Assembly (NCBI RefSeq): GCF_002892835.1
Contig: NZ_PJMB01000007.1
Coordinates: forward strand, 124,001 to 188,000
Direction of reading: 5' to 3'
DNA: 64,000 nucleotides
Origin: Arthrobacter sp. AFG7.2
Lineage (GTDB): Bacteria > Actinomycetota > Actinomycetes > Actinomycetales > Micrococcaceae
In this document: piece after piece, positions 28,359-39,294 of the stretch
How positions within the stretch are numbered: the stretch's first letter is position 1
Layout of the letters: every line of letters starts with the position of its first letter
Notes under the pieces: generated by a model
Told to the model about the DNA's origin: nothing
The model's input: only the letters and a program-made list of their open reading frames with translations
The model's database searches: none
Program-made: the position numbers and the translations under genes

Positions 28359-29455
28359 GCTGCTACCGCTTCCAGGATGAGATCAGCCATGCGCTGATCG
28401 GCGTTTCGAATACCAAGCCGGTAGGAACTGGCGGCCATGGCCGCAAGCCGTGGCTGGTCCACGACAAGCGGAATCAATTCCTTGGCCACCCAGTCAGCCG
28501 TGAAGTCCCGGTCATTGACGAGCAGTGCCCCGCCGGCGGCAACCAGGCCGGCAGCATTGAGGGCCTGCTCGCCGTTGCCGATGGGCAGCGGCACCAGGAC
28601 AGCAGGGACACCGACGGCGGCAACCTCGCACACAGTGGCCGCACCGGAGCGTGCCAGCAGCACGTCCGCCGCCGCGTAGGCAAGCTCCATGCCGTCCACG
28701 TATTCCACCTGCCGGTAGCCATCTGCCGCCAGCGGCCCGCCGTCGTCGTCCAGGACGGTCTTGCCCCGGCCGGTGATGTGCAGGGTCTGGATGCCCGCGG
28801 CAGCCAGCTGCCGGACAGCGGCGGCTATGGTGCGGTTGATGCTTTGGGCGCCCGAGGATCCCCCGGTAACTATTAGTGCAGGCTGCGCCGGGTCCAGCCC
28901 CAGGGCTGCGCGGGCGGCAGCGCGGGTGGCGGCCCTGTCCAGGCCTGAAATTTCCGTGCGCATTGGCATGCCCACGTGGGTGGCATGCGGGAGCGGCGTC
29001 TTGTCCAAGGCCACGGCCACGCGGTTGGTCATCATGGCACCCACGCGGTTCGCAAGGCCGGGACGGGCGTTGGCCTCATGGATCACAATGGGAATCCGGC
29101 GTTTCCGCGCGGCCAGGTACATGGGCGTGCACACGTAGCCCCCAACGCCCACCAGGACATCCGCGCCGGCTGTGTCCAGGATGGCGCCGGCCTGGCGTAC
29201 CGCACCGGCCAGCCTGCCGGGAAGCCTCAGCAGGTCTGCCGAGGGTTTGCGGGGGAAGGGCACCCGGTCGATGGTGGCCAGCTCCACGCCGGCTGCCGGC
29301 ACCAGCCTGGTTTCCATCCCGGATGGTGTTCCGACAGCCAGGATGGCGGCCTCGGGGGACGCGGTCCGGAGGGCCGCGGCGATGGCGAGGAGCGGGCTGA
29401 TGTGTCCGGCGGTGCCGCCCCCTGCCAGGACGATGGACGGGTTCTTGGAGGTCAT
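28355..29455 (-). CDS. murG: Lipid II synthase MurG (GlcNAc transferase)
   Basis: Transfers GlcNAc from UDP-GlcNAc to lipid I at the inner face of the membrane. 366 aa. G-loops: [18 protein letters not shown] at the N-terminus and [15 protein letters not shown]. The UDP-binding part includes [19 protein letters not shown] and [15 protein letters not shown]. It follows ftsW by 6 bp and overlaps murC by 4 nt. Confidence 0.98.
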   Translation of the reverse strand: MTSKNPSIVLAGGGTAGHISPLLAIAAALRTASPEAAILAVGTPSGMETRLVPAAGVELATIDRVPFPRKPSADLLRLPGRLAGAVRQAGAILDTAGADVLVGVGGYVCTPMYLAARKRRIPIVIHEANARPGLANRVGAMMTNRVAVALDKTPLPHATHVGMPMRTEISGLDRAATRAAARAALGLDPAQPALIVTGGSSGAQSINRTIAAAVRQLAAAGIQTLHITGRGKTVLDDDGGPLAADGYRQVEYVDGMELAYAAADVLLARSGAATVCEVAAVGVPAVLVPLPIGNGEQALNAAGLVAAGGALLVNDRDFTADWVAKELIPLVVDQPRLAAMAASSYRLGIRNADQRMADLILEAVAA

Positions 29456-29461
29456 GGAGGG

Positions 29462-30802
29462 TTAGGTACGCTTTCCTGCAGTTTTCTTCCGGGCAGCGTT
29501 TTCCCGCGCCGGCTTGGCCTTGAACTTGAGCATCCGCTTGGGACGGAGAGCCGGGGCCATCTGCTCCCGGGCCAGGGAAAGCACCACCCCAATGGCACAG
29601 AGCGACATCAGCAGCGCTGAACCGCCATAGGAGATGAAGGGCAGCGGCACGCCGATGACGGGCATCAGGCCGGTCACCACGGACATATTGACTGTGGCCT
29701 GTCCCAGCAGCCACACCATGATGGTGCCGGCAAGCACCCGGTGGAACATGTCCTCCTGAGCCACCACCACGCGGTAGATCGCGGTTCCCAGGATGGCGAA
29801 AAGAATGAGGACGACGACGGTTCCCACCAGTCCCAGTTCCTCGCCGATGATGGCGAAGATGAAGTCGTTGTGGGCTTCGGGAATCCAGCTGTACTTTTGC
29901 CGGCTCTGCCCCAGACCTACTCCAAACCATCCGCCGGAGGCAAGCCCGTACAGGCCGTTCGTGGCCTGGTAATTGGCGTCAACGCCATCGGCACAGGACT
30001 GGCCGGTCCACCAGGAAGTGATGCGGCACATGCGGTTTGAGCTCGTTACAGCCATAACGGCTGTTCCGGCCACCGCCACCAGGCCTGCGACGCCGAAGAG
30101 GTAGAGGGGGGCTCCAGCAAAAAAGAGTGCGGCGGCCGTGATCATCATGATGATCATGGCCGTGCCAAGGTCGTTGCCCACCAGGACCAGGCCCACAATG
30201 ATGATGGCCATCGGGACGGCAGGAACCGCGACGTGCTGCCACTTGCTCAGCAGCCTGCCCTTCCTGGCCAGTACGGTGGCCATCCACAGCGCGAGTGCCA
30301 GCTTGGACGCTTCCGACGGCTGGAAGGTGATGCCCCCAAGGTCAATCCAGTTTTTGTTACCGTTGACCTCGGCGCCCACAAGCTGCACCAGCCCCAGCAG
30401 AACCAGGGCGGCGATGATCGCGGGCCAGGCAAGCCGCTTCAGCCACACCACATTGATGCGGGACAGCACGAACATGGTGAAAATGCCAATCCCGGCGAAC
30501 ATGCCCTGCTTCAGGGCGTCTCCGTACGGGGACTTGCCGGCGGCGATCGACTCCACGCTCGAGGCGGAGAGAACCATCATGATGCCGATCGCCGTCAGGG
30601 CCAGGGTGGACCCCAGGATGAGGTAGTAGGTGGAGCCGTTCCTGGAAGTGCCCGTTCCTTCCAGCGCGGACCAGAAGGTGCGGTAGGCGGCGCGCAGGCG
30701 GTTACCGGCGGCGGCAGGGGGGCGGACCGGCGATGCGGAGGATCCGGGGCGCGGCTTGCCGGCCCGCTGTTGGGCTGGCGGGCGTGTTGGCGTGCTGACC
30801 AT
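29462..30802 (-). CDS. ftsW: Peptidoglycan polymerase FtsW (SEDS family)
   Basis: Septal glycosyltransferase that polymerises lipid II. 446 aa with about ten membrane helices and basic tails at both ends. SEDS motifs: GLASGGWFGVGLGQSRQKYSWIP (catalytic-loop region; the invariant Asp follows in EAHNDFIFAIIGEELG) and GVPLPFISYGGSALL. The C-terminal tail is Lys/Arg-rich. It starts 2 bp after murD ends. Confidence 0.97.
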   Translation of the reverse strand: MVSTPTRPPAQQRAGKPRPGSSASPVRPPAAAGNRLRAAYRTFWSALEGTGTSRNGSTYYLILGSTLALTAIGIMMVLSASSVESIAAGKSPYGDALKQGMFAGIGIFTMFVLSRINVVWLKRLAWPAIIAALVLLGLVQLVGAEVNGNKNWIDLGGITFQPSEASKLALALWMATVLARKGRLLSKWQHVAVPAVPMAIIIVGLVLVGNDLGTAMIIMMITAAALFFAGAPLYLFGVAGLVAVAGTAVMAVTSSNRMCRITSWWTGQSCADGVDANYQATNGLYGLASGGWFGVGLGQSRQKYSWIPEAHNDFIFAIIGEELGLVGTVVVLILFAILGTAIYRVVVAQEDMFHRVLAGTIMVWLLGQATVNMSVVTGLMPVIGVPLPFISYGGSALLMSLCAIGVVLSLAREQMAPALRPKRMLKFKAKPARENAARKKTAGKRT

Positions 30803-30804
30803 TG

Positions 30805-32364
30805 TTACTCCTCGCCGGTCCGGGCCTGCCCTTCCACCAGCTCGCTGACAGCTTCGATGAAAGTGTCACCACGGTGAGCGTAGGAAGAGAACTGATCCAT
30901 GGAAGCAGCTGCCGGAGCCATCAGCACAGTGTCGCCGGACCCGGCAACCTGGGCTGCTGACGCAACTGCCCGGGTCATCACGGGTTTCCCGGCGACGGGA
31001 GAACCGGTCTCGATGCCGTCTGTTGCAGCAGTCTGCACTTCTTCAGTTTCGCCCGTTCCCGGCTGGATCACCGGGACATCGGGCGCGTGTCGCCGGAGGG
31101 CCCCGGCCAGCGCCGAGGAATCCGTGCCAATGAGCACTACGGCCTTGAGCCGGTGGGCATGTTCCCGCACCAGGTCGTCATAGGTGACACCCTTGGAGAG
31201 GCCGCCGGCGATCCAGACGACGTTGCTGAAAGCGGCGAGGGAGGCTGCTGCTGCATGCGGGTTGGTTGCTTTGGAGTCGTTGATCCACAGGACGCCGTTG
31301 TGGCGGGCTACCGGCTGGATGCGGTGGTCCCCCGGAACGTAGTCCTGGATCCCCTGCCGAACCGCCTTCGGCTCGATGCCGTAGGCGCGGACCAGGCCTG
31401 CGGCTGCCAGGGCATTGGCCACCATGTGCCGTGGTGCCAGGGCACCCAAATCGGACATCGAGGCCAGCTCGGCGGCGCTGTCCCTGCGTTCTTCAATGAA
31501 CGCGCGGTCCACCAGGAGCCCTTCCACTACGCCGAGCATGCTGATTGCGGGGGTCACGGTGGTGAATCCGACGGCGCGGCACCCTTCCACGACATCCGCG
31601 TTCTCCACCATGCGTTCGGTTTCGATCTGTTCGGCGTTGTAGAGGCAGGCCTTTTGGGTGCGCTCGTAGACTTTGGCTTTGTCCGCGAGGTACGAATCAT
31701 ACGATCCGTGCCAGTCGACGTGGTCCTCGGCAACGTTAAGGCACACACTGGCTACCGGTGATAACGACTCCGACCAGTGCAGCTGGAAGCTGGAGAGTTC
31801 AACGGCGAAAACGTCGTACTCCACAGGGTCGCGGATAGCGTCCAGGATGGGGGTACCGACGTTGCCCACGGCGATGGCTTTCAGTCCGGCTGCCCGCAGC
31901 ATTGACTCGGTCAGGCCCACGGTGGTGGTCTTTCCGTTGGTTCCCGTGATGGCCAGCCAATCGGCAGTCTTGCGTCCTTCGCGGACGCGCACCCGCCAGG
32001 CAAGTTCGACGTCACCCCAGACCGCGATATGGGCGCGTGCCGCAGCGGCGAGCAGGGCCTGGTCGGGACGCCAGCCCGGTGATGTGACGATCAGTTCGGG
32101 AAGCTCGCCGTCGATCTTGGGAATGCTGGTGACGGCGTCCTCGCCGAGGAGGACGTCGGCTGCGCCGACAATCTTAAGGGTATCCGCGTGGGCTGTGGCT
32201 GTGTCGCTGGTGGCGGCATCCACCACCACCACCCGGGCACCGAGTTCGATCAGGGTGTCAGCGGCAGCAAATCCTGAGACGCCAATGCCGGTGACCACCA
32301 CCCGCAAACCTGACCAGTCGGAGTCCCAGCTCACGAGGTTCTGGAGGCGGGGAGAAACGGTCAC
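30805..32364 (-). CDS. murD: UDP-N-acetylmuramoylalanine--D-glutamate ligase
   Basis: Adds D-Glu to UDP-MurNAc-L-Ala. About 519 aa, longer than the usual 440-490. ATP loop: [19 protein letters not shown]; also [11 protein letters not shown] and [18 protein letters not shown] prefer GTG 32364 (start of [10 protein letters not shown]), whose GTGA overlaps the mraY stop by 4 nt like other junctions in this cluster. ATG 32379 is possible and adds five residues, but it has no ribosome-binding site either. Confidence 0.95.
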   Translation of the reverse strand: MTVSPRLQNLVSWDSDWSGLRVVVTGIGVSGFAAADTLIELGARVVVVDAATSDTATAHADTLKIVGAADVLLGEDAVTSIPKIDGELPELIVTSPGWRPDQALLAAAARAHIAVWGDVELAWRVRVREGRKTADWLAITGTNGKTTTVGLTESMLRAAGLKAIAVGNVGTPILDAIRDPVEYDVFAVELSSFQLHWSESLSPVASVCLNVAEDHVDWHGSYDSYLADKAKVYERTQKACLYNAEQIETERMVENADVVEGCRAVGFTTVTPAISMLGVVEGLLVDRAFIEERRDSAAELASMSDLGALAPRHMVANALAAAGLVRAYGIEPKAVRQGIQDYVPGDHRIQPVARHNGVLWINDSKATNPHAAAASLAAFSNVVWIAGGLSKGVTYDDLVREHAHRLKAVVLIGTDSSALAGALRRHAPDVPVIQPGTGETEEVQTAATDGIETGSPVAGKPVMTRAVASAAQVAGSGDTVLMAPAAASMDQFSSYAHRGDTFIEAVSELVEGQARTGEE

Positions 32365-33470
32365 AGCAGCACAACCCATTCAGCGTAGAAAATTCCCAGG
32401 CCCACGGCGACGAAAAGCCCGCCCAGGATCCAGAAGCGGACCACCACAGTCACTTCAGCCCACCCCTGCAGTTCGAAGTGGTGCTGCAGTGGCGCCATTT
32501 TGAAGACGCGTTTACCACCGGTGGCTTTGAAGTAACCAACTTGGATGATGACGGACAGCGTAATCAGGACGAACAGCCCGCCGATGATGCCCAGCAGCAA
32601 TTCCGTCCTGGAAAGGATGGCGAAACCCGCGATGGCCCCGCCGATGGCAAGGGAGCCGGTATCGCCCATGAAGATTTTTGCCGGCGACGTGTTCCACCAG
32701 AGGAAGCCCACCAGGGCCGCGCTCATGATGGCTGCCAGCAGGGCCAGATCCAGGGGGTCCCTGACGGAGTAGCAGCCTCCGCCGGCCTGCCGGGGCGAGC
32801 CGCAGGCCTGGTTGCTCTGCCAGATGCCCATCAGCGTGTAGGCGCCAAACACCATCACGGACGCTCCCGCGGCGAGCCCGTCCAGGCCGTCCGTAAGGTT
32901 CACCCCATTGGTAGCGGCGGTAACGATCAGGTTGGACCAGATGACGAAGAGGATTGCCCCCAGCACGGTCCCGCCGAAGGCCAGGTCCAGCCACGGGAGG
33001 TCGCGGACCAGTGAGATCTTCGTGGAGGCCGGCGCGAGTCCGTCTTCATCAGGGAAATTGAGCGCAAGAACGGCGAAGATGATGCCTACCGCGGCCTGGA
33101 GGATCAGCTTGGCCTTGGCGTTCAGCCCCAGGCTGCGCTGCCGGGAGATCTTGATGAAGTCATCCAGGAATCCAACGAGTCCCATGCCCACCATCAGGAA
33201 GAGCAGGATCAGTGCGGAAGCGGAGGGTCCCGGGGAGTCCGGGTTCACCATCAGCATGATGAGGTGGGTCAGGCCGTAACTTAACAGGACGGCCGCCACC
33301 ACCACGGTGCCGCCCATGGTGGGGGTTCCGCGTTTCGTGTGGTGGGAGGTGGGCCCGTCATCACGGATGAACTGCCCGTAGCCCCGGCGGACGAGGAGCC
33401 GGATGAAGAGCGGTGTGCCCACCAGGGCGAAAAGGAGGGCCAGCCCGGCGCCGATCAAAAGTGCAATCAC
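32361..33470 (-). CDS. mraY: Phospho-MurNAc-pentapeptide transferase
   Basis: Moves phospho-MurNAc-pentapeptide to undecaprenyl phosphate to form lipid I. 369 aa and about ten membrane helices. Conserved stretches: [26 protein letters not shown] with the DDxxK Asp pair, [29 protein letters not shown] and PLQHHFEL. The start overlaps the murF stop by 4 nt. Confidence 0.98.
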   Translation of the reverse strand: MIALLIGAGLALLFALVGTPLFIRLLVRRGYGQFIRDDGPTSHHTKRGTPTMGGTVVVAAVLLSYGLTHLIMLMVNPDSPGPSASALILLFLMVGMGLVGFLDDFIKISRQRSLGLNAKAKLILQAAVGIIFAVLALNFPDEDGLAPASTKISLVRDLPWLDLAFGGTVLGAILFVIWSNLIVTAATNGVNLTDGLDGLAAGASVMVFGAYTLMGIWQSNQACGSPRQAGGGCYSVRDPLDLALLAAIMSAALVGFLWWNTSPAKIFMGDTGSLAIGGAIAGFAILSRTELLLGIIGGLFVLITLSVIIQVGYFKATGGKRVFKMAPLQHHFELQGWAEVTVVVRFWILGGLFVAVGLGIFYAEWVVLL

Positions 33471-34933
33471 AGCAGTGTGCTCCTTTCATCGGCAGCCTGA
33501 GGGGTGTGTGGGGGTAATGCTATCCGATCGCCTAAATGGCGAAGTCCCACGCTGTTGGAGGACTTGAACAGCACCAAATCGCCCGGTTCAAGTTCGGCGC
33601 TAAGCAGTTCGTAGGCTTCCTCGGCGGTCTCCGCGAAGATGCATTCGTCCCCCCACGAGCCTTCCTGGACGGCCGACACGTAGAGGGCACGCGCTTCCCT
33701 GCCCACCACCACCAGCCGGGAAATGTTCAGCCGGACCACCTGCGTTCCCACCGCGGTGTGCTCGCGGATGGAGTCCTCGCCGAGTTCCAGCATGGCTCCC
33801 AGGACTGCCCAGGTGCGCCTGCCCTGGCCGAGGTCAGCGAGTGTCCGAAGCGCCGCGCGCATGGATTCGGGGTTGGCGTTGTAGGCATCGTTGATGACGG
33901 TCACGCCGTCCGCCCGCTCAGTGCGCTCCATACGCCACCGGCTGGCGGCGGCCTGGCTGCTCAGCGCAGCAGCGATGTCCGCGCCGGGGATTCCTGCCGC
34001 CCACGCTGCTGATGCCGCCGCGAGCAGGTTGCCCACGTGGTGGGCGCCTATCAGGCGGCTGGTGACGCGGTGGGAAGTGGCTTCGCCAGGGAGGATGAGG
34101 TCGAATTCCGGGTGGCCGTCGGTGTTGGTGTCTGTGTTGAGGGCCTGGACGGTGGCGTCCGGCCGCCCTTCGGCGGAGAACCCTACGACGGACGCCGAGG
34201 TGCGCGCGTGCATGGCGGCCACCCTGTCGTCGTCGAGGTTGAGGACGGCGGTACCGGAGGCTGCGAGGCCTTCCACCATTTCGCCTTTGGCGCGGGCGAT
34301 GTTGTCCACTCCGCCGAATTCACCGGCGTGCGCTGTCCCCACCCCCAGGACTACGCCGATATCGGGCTTGACCATGTCAACGAGGTAGTTGATGTGGCCG
34401 ATGCCGGTGGCGCCCATTTCGATCACCAGGTACCGGGTATCCGTTCCGGCCGTAAAGACAGTGAGCGGTACGCCGATTTCACCGTTGTAGGAGCCCCGGG
34501 GCGCCACAGTGTTGCCGTGCACGGCCAGGATCCCCGCCAGCAGGTCCTTGGTGGTGGTCTTACCGGCTGAGCCGGTAATGCCGATCACCGTTAACCTGTC
34601 ATCCGCCTCCGCACGCGCGGCGCGGATCCTCCGGACGGTTTCAGCAGCAAGCGCGCCCATGGCCAGCACGGCGTCGGGAACCACCACGGAAGGGTAGATG
34701 GAGCCGTCGGGAGCTGCTGTCGGTCGTTCCACAAGGGCCAGGGTGGCGCCGCCGGCGAAGGCGGCTCCGACGAAGTCGTGGCCGTCCGCGTACTCCCCCG
34801 GTTTCGCTACGTACAGCGATCCAGGGGTGGCTTCGCGGGAATCCGTGACCACCGAAAGAGGCGTAATCCCGGGCTCGGCGTCCAGGCGCCCTTTGGTGAT
34901 GTCGGCGATTTCGGCCGCAGTAAATGCAATCAT
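33467..34933 (-). CDS. murF: UDP-MurNAc-tripeptide--D-Ala-D-Ala ligase
   Basis: Adds D-Ala-D-Ala to complete the stem pentapeptide. 488 aa. ATP loop: [19 protein letters not shown]. Also seen: [31 protein letters not shown] and [13 protein letters not shown]. The first 80 residues form the N-terminal substrate domain ([16 protein letters not shown]). It starts 6 bp after murE ends and overlaps mraY by 4 nt. Confidence 0.98.
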   Translation of the reverse strand: MIAFTAAEIADITKGRLDAEPGITPLSVVTDSREATPGSLYVAKPGEYADGHDFVGAAFAGGATLALVERPTAAPDGSIYPSVVVPDAVLAMGALAAETVRRIRAARAEADDRLTVIGITGSAGKTTTKDLLAGILAVHGNTVAPRGSYNGEIGVPLTVFTAGTDTRYLVIEMGATGIGHINYLVDMVKPDIGVVLGVGTAHAGEFGGVDNIARAKGEMVEGLAASGTAVLNLDDDRVAAMHARTSASVVGFSAEGRPDATVQALNTDTNTDGHPEFDLILPGEATSHRVTSRLIGAHHVGNLLAAASAAWAAGIPGADIAAALSSQAAASRWRMERTERADGVTVINDAYNANPESMRAALRTLADLGQGRRTWAVLGAMLELGEDSIREHTAVGTQVVRLNISRLVVVGREARALYVSAVQEGSWGDECIFAETAEEAYELLSAELEPGDLVLFKSSNSVGLRHLGDRIALPPHTPQAADERSTLL

Positions 34934-34939
34934 CTCGGT

Positions 34940-36616
34940 CTAGGACTCTATCCGGTCGTCATGGAGAACGTTGAATCCCCTGGCTGTCAAGGCGCTGCGA
35001 AGCTCCACCCTGTCGTCGAGCGCAAGGTTGACGCCCTTCACTTCCTGCCACACCTCATGGCCCCGGCCGGCAACGAGGATGGTGTCCTGTGGCCGGGCGA
35101 GTTCCACGGCGCGCTGGATGGCCCTGTCCCGGGGAAACTCCTCCAGCACGGTGCAGGGCAGCCCCTCCCGGTGCCGGGCCTCGCGTGCCCCCGCCAGGAC
35201 GTCTGCGCGGATGGCGGCTGCGTCCTCGTCGTGGGGGTCGTCGTCGGTGACGATGACGGTGTCTGCGAGCCGGGCGGCGATGGCACCCATTGCCGGCCGC
35301 TTGCCCTGGTCGCGCTGGCCTGTCGCACCAAAAACGACAATCAGCCGTGACCCGGGTTCCGGTGACCGGACGGCTTCCAGCGCCCGGGCCAGGGCATCAG
35401 TGTTGTGCGCGAAGTCCACCACCGCGGCGGGATGTTCTGAGACGAGCTGCATCCGCCCCGGCACTGCCACGGTAAAGGGATCGCCGGCGTCAAGTGCTGC
35501 CTGGAGGGAGGCAGCGTCCACGCCGCCTGCCAGCACCATGACGGCAGCCAGGGCTGCGTTGGCCACGTTGAAGCTCCCGGGAAGCCCGGTGTGGACCCGC
35601 AGCGTGGTGCCCCCGGGCCCGCTGAGAATGAATTCCGTGCCGAGGCCACGGGCCGTCGTTTCAGTAACGGTCCAATCCGCCGGGTTCTGCGCTGAGGTAC
35701 TGAGGGTGGTGACCGGTACCCCGGCGGTGCCTGCCAGCCGGCGGCCCCATTCGTCGTCGACCGTCACCACTGCCTTCCGCGCACGGCCAGGCGTGAACAG
35801 CTCTGCCTTGGTCGCGAAATAGTCCTCCATGGTGTGGTGCAGGTCCAGGTGGTCCTGGGTGAGGTTGGTGAAGCCGGCCACGTCGAACAGGACCCCGTCC
35901 ACCCGCTGGTAGGAGATGGCATGGGAGGAGACCTCCATGGCTGCCGCGTCCAGGTCCTTTTCCCGCATGAGTGCCAGGAGCCCATGGACGTCAGGGGACT
36001 CCGGCGTGGTGAGCAGGCTTGGAATGGGGTCCCCGCCGGCCACAATCTCGATAGTGCCGATCAGCCCGGTCTTCTTGCCCAGGGAGCGCAGCAAGGAGGT
36101 GATGAAGTAGGTGGTGGTCGTCTTACCGTTCGTGCCTGTCACGCCAAACATGCGCAGGGCGCTTTCCTGCCGCGTGCCGTAAATCATGGCCGAGAGCGGC
36201 CCCACCACGTTCCGCGGGGCGTCCACCACCAGCACCGGTACCGCCGTGTCGGAGGACAAGGCCAAGAGGCGGGCACCGGCGTCGTCCGTCAAAACGGCCG
36301 CAGCTCCCGCATCGATGGCCTGGGCGGCGAAGTCGGCGCCGTGCCGGACGGCACCGGGCAGGGCCACGTACAGATCTCCTGGTTCCACGGTGCGGGAGTT
36401 GATCGAGATCCCTGTCACGGACACGTCCGCCGAAGTTCCGGGAACAACGACGCCGATTGCCTGACCAAGGGTTTCCAGCCGGACCGCCTCCACTGCGGAG
36501 GGCCGGAAGCGTGCCTGGCGTTCGTTTTCCGCCGGGGCGCCATCCCCCAGGGCCGGGCCGGGCCGGGCTGGTTCTTCGGACACTGGGCGCTGACCGGACG
36601 CGTTGAACTCTGACAA
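34940..36616 (-). CDS. murE: UDP-MurNAc-dipeptide--diamino-acid ligase, probably L-lysine type
   Basis: Adds the third, cross-linking residue of the stem peptide. 558 aa, with an acidic N-terminal extension of about 45 residues that many MurE proteins lack. ATP loop: [19 protein letters not shown]. The amino-acid specificity loop reads TDDDPHDED (near residues 457-465) in place of the DNPR of diaminopimelate-adding enzymes, so L-Lys is the likely substrate. This agrees with the Lys-based wall of Arthrobacter. Hairpin DNA separates it from ftsI. Confidence 0.96.
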   Translation of the reverse strand: MSEFNASGQRPVSEEPARPGPALGDGAPAENERQARFRPSAVEAVRLETLGQAIGVVVPGTSADVSVTGISINSRTVEPGDLYVALPGAVRHGADFAAQAIDAGAAAVLTDDAGARLLALSSDTAVPVLVVDAPRNVVGPLSAMIYGTRQESALRMFGVTGTNGKTTTTYFITSLLRSLGKKTGLIGTIEIVAGGDPIPSLLTTPESPDVHGLLALMREKDLDAAAMEVSSHAISYQRVDGVLFDVAGFTNLTQDHLDLHHTMEDYFATKAELFTPGRARKAVVTVDDEWGRRLAGTAGVPVTTLSTSAQNPADWTVTETTARGLGTEFILSGPGGTTLRVHTGLPGSFNVANAALAAVMVLAGGVDAASLQAALDAGDPFTVAVPGRMQLVSEHPAAVVDFAHNTDALARALEAVRSPEPGSRLIVVFGATGQRDQGKRPAMGAIAARLADTVIVTDDDPHDEDAAAIRADVLAGAREARHREGLPCTVLEEFPRDRAIQRAVELARPQDTILVAGRGHEVWQEVKGVNLALDDRVELRSALTARGFNVLHDDRIES

Positions 36617-36660
36617 GGGATCTCCGATGGTGCTAGTGGACCGTGACCGGCATGGATAGG

Positions 36661-36685
36661 CCGGAGCAGCGCAGGGCTGCTCCGG
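36661..36685 (-). terminator. Hairpin between ftsI and murE
   Basis: Perfect 10-bp GC arms (36661-36670 and 36676-36685), 5-nt loop, no T-run, 14 bp after the ftsI stop. It may cause partial termination or protect the 3' end of an upstream mRNA rather than end the operon. Confidence 0.5.
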
Positions 36686-36699
36686 CTGCTGCCGGGATA

Positions 36700-38496
36700 T
36701 TACTTGGCGAACTGGGCCAGCCGGGCCGGCTCACCCGTGGACGGCTGGACGTTGTAGGTCCGCAGTGCCTGGCTCATGACAGACCGGAACACCGGTCCGT
36801 TGGTAATCCCGTAAATGCTGCCCTTGGGCCGCTGGAGTACCACCTCCACAATAAACCGCGGATCGTCCATCGGGGCCATGCCCACGATCGAGGCGGTGTA
36901 ACCGCAGAAGCCGGATTTGCCATCATCGCACGGCGACTCCGAGGTGCCTGTCTTGGCTCCCACCCGGTATCCGTCGATTCCTGCGTCCTTGATCTGCCCC
37001 TCGGTGACGGCACTTTCGAGGATGTCCTGTACCTGCTGGGCGGTCTCCTCGGACACGATCTGACGCGGTTCTGCCGCCGGCACCTTTTCCTCGGTACCGT
37101 CTGCAGATACATAAGCGTCGATCAGGCGCGGCTGCAGCATCACCCCGTTGTTGGCGACGGACTGGAACGCCCGCACAGTCTGCAGGGTGGATTGCGACAC
37201 ACCCTGGCCGAAGAGGACAGTGTATTCCTGCCGCCCGTCCCACTGCTCCCACGGGGTCAGGATGCCGGAGGCCGTTGCGGGCAGGCCGATGTCCGGGGCT
37301 TCGCCGATACCGAACTTCTTCAGCCAGTCGTAGCGTTCCGCCTTGGTCAGGCGCTGGCCGGCTTTGACGGTGCCGGTATTCATGGAGGAGCCCAGGATGC
37401 CGGCGAGCGTCCGTTCCTCAGTGCCGTGGGTGAAGGAGTCGCTGAATGTCTGCCCGTTCACGGTGTAGGTCGGGTCCAGCGTGAAGGCATCGAGGGGGCT
37501 GGCCTTGCCCTCTTCGATCAGCGCGGCAACGGTCATCATCTTTTGCACCGAACCCGGCTCATAGGCTGCGGTCACGGAGCGGACACCACGGTCCTTGGCG
37601 GCCACCCTGCCAGGGTCGTTCGGGTCCGGGGCATTGGTGTCCGCCATGGCCACCAGGTCTCCGGTCTTGGCATCCATCACGATGATGACGCCCCATTCTG
37701 CACCCAGTTTGTCCGACTGGCTCTGGATGGCCTGCTGGGCGAAGTACTGCAGATCCGAGTTGAGGGTGAGCTTGACGTCCTTGCCGTCCTGCGGCGGCGT
37801 CAGTTCATCCACGCCCACGGGGATGCGCAGGCCGTCAGCACCAATTTCGAAGAGGCGCTTGCCGTCCGCGCCTTTCAGGAGTTCGTCCTGGGTCTGCTCG
37901 ATCCCCGCCTGTCCCGTGGTTCCGTCCTGGAGGAAGCCGATGATGCCGCCGGCAACGGATCCGTTGGGATATACGCGTTTGCTGACGCCTTCAGTGACAA
38001 TGCCGGGAATCTGGAGCCGGGAGATGCGGTCCTCAACGTCCGGCTTCACGTCCTTGGCAACGATGTAGTAGGGCTGCTGCCCGGTTACGGCCTCGCGGAT
38101 GGCATCCTTTTCCATGCCGAGCGCAGCAGCCAGTTCCGTCAGCCCCTGGTCCCTGCTGACGTCCACGAGCTTTTCCTTGGCGTCATCCAGGCGCTTGAAG
38201 GTCTCCGTCTTCGTGTTGACTCTTTGGTCCACCACCACGTTGTAGCGGATGACGCTGTTGGCGAGCACGGTGCCCTTGGAATCCAGGATGCTTCCGCGTT
38301 CTGCCGGGAGCACGGTCTGCTTCATCCGGCTGTTCAGGGCGGCTTCCGCCATGCCCCCCACATCCAGTCCCTGGACCAGGAAGAGCTTGCCGCCCACCAC
38401 CAGCAGGAGCGTCAGCATGATGCCAAGCCCCAGGCGCAAGCGCTTGGTGGCGTTGGGCACCTTGCCGTTATTTGCCTTGCCGGTCCTCTGCGCCAC
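36700..38496 (-). CDS. ftsI: Septal transpeptidase PBP (FtsI/PBP3 type)
   Basis: Class B penicillin-binding protein that cross-links septal wall with FtsW. 598 aa. A short cytoplasmic tail leads to one membrane helix (LGIMLTLLLVVGGKLFLVQG), then the pedestal domain and the transpeptidase. The catalytic motif is SVQK with Ser316 and Lys319; SMNTG is the SxN motif and GAKTGTSE near residue 515 is the KTG motif. It lies between the FtsL-like gene and murE, the standard order. I see no PASTA domain at its C-terminus. Confidence 0.97.
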   Translation of the reverse strand: MAQRTGKANNGKVPNATKRLRLGLGIMLTLLLVVGGKLFLVQGLDVGGMAEAALNSRMKQTVLPAERGSILDSKGTVLANSVIRYNVVVDQRVNTKTETFKRLDDAKEKLVDVSRDQGLTELAAALGMEKDAIREAVTGQQPYYIVAKDVKPDVEDRISRLQIPGIVTEGVSKRVYPNGSVAGGIIGFLQDGTTGQAGIEQTQDELLKGADGKRLFEIGADGLRIPVGVDELTPPQDGKDVKLTLNSDLQYFAQQAIQSQSDKLGAEWGVIIVMDAKTGDLVAMADTNAPDPNDPGRVAAKDRGVRSVTAAYEPGSVQKMMTVAALIEEGKASPLDAFTLDPTYTVNGQTFSDSFTHGTEERTLAGILGSSMNTGTVKAGQRLTKAERYDWLKKFGIGEAPDIGLPATASGILTPWEQWDGRQEYTVLFGQGVSQSTLQTVRAFQSVANNGVMLQPRLIDAYVSADGTEEKVPAAEPRQIVSEETAQQVQDILESAVTEGQIKDAGIDGYRVGAKTGTSESPCDDGKSGFCGYTASIVGMAPMDDPRFIVEVVLQRPKGSIYGITNGPVFRSVMSQALRTYNVQPSTGEPARLAQFAK

Positions 38497-38544
38497 CGTG
38501 ATATTCCTTGCTGCTCGAACCTGCTGCCTGCCAGACCTGCCGTA

Positions 38545-39294
38545 CTACTGTCCGGGCACCTTCTGTGCAGGCGCGGGGACAGACCCGCCGTGGAGTTCCG
38601 CCGCGGGCGCCGCCGGAGCTGCAGCTGCCGGCGCGGGAAGTTCTGCGGGTGGAGTTGAAGGAGCCGCAGCACCGGGGGTCGCGGCGTTCGGGGCCGCAGC
38701 GTCCGAGGCTGCAGCACCCTGGGTTCCAGCACCCTGGGCCGCGGGCGCAGCAGCTTCCGCCGGCTTCCGGCTTTCGAGCGGTTCGCCCTTGGACGCCGGC
38801 GGAACCACGATCAACTGCCCTGCGACGGCGGGCGCAGGAATAACAGCGCCCTGCGCACCACCCTTAACCGCCGGAGTCGCTTTGCCGGTGACAGACAGGG
38901 TGGAGAGGTCGATCTGGCCCTTCACGGTGGAGGCCACCATCCCCAGTTCGGAGGCTTTGGCCGCCAGGTTCTGGGGTGCTTCAAAGTTCTGCACCTGCTG
39001 CGTGAGGTCCTGGTTCTGCTTGGTCAGCGTGCTCTGTTTAGCACGCAGTTCAACCAGCTGGTACTGGGCGGTGGAGACCGAGATATTCAGGACCAGCACG
39101 GCAATCAGCGCCAGTGCGAGCATGGCGAAGCACAGCACCACAAAGGGTGCCCGGCGCTTGCGGGGTACGGTGCGGACCACGGACAGCGGGGTCCTGCCCT
39201 TCCGGCTGTCGCCGGAGGTCTGCGCGGGAAGTCCCCTGCCGGCGGCTGAACTGCTGGAAGCAGCGGGAAAGTTCTTGACGGCAGCGGTGCTCAT
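38545..39294 (-). CDS. FtsL-like septum protein with long Ala/Pro tail
   Basis: 249-aa bitopic protein in the ftsL position between rsmH and ftsI. The cytoplasmic tail is about 50 residues with RKRRAPF before one membrane helix ([20 protein letters not shown]). A short coiled-coil-like segment follows ([20 protein letters not shown]), then [14 protein letters not shown]. The last 110 residues are very rich in Ala, Pro and Gly and are unlike classical FtsL, which is much shorter. Calling it FtsL rests on position and topology. The start overlaps the rsmH stop by 4 nt. Confidence 0.85.
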   Translation of the reverse strand: MSTAAVKNFPAASSSSAAGRGLPAQTSGDSRKGRTPLSVVRTVPRKRRAPFVVLCFAMLALALIAVLVLNISVSTAQYQLVELRAKQSTLTKQNQDLTQQVQNFEAPQNLAAKASELGMVASTVKGQIDLSTLSVTGKATPAVKGGAQGAVIPAPAVAGQLIVVPPASKGEPLESRKPAEAAAPAAQGAGTQGAAASDAAAPNAATPGAAAPSTPPAELPAPAAAAPAAPAAELHGGSVPAPAQKVPGQ

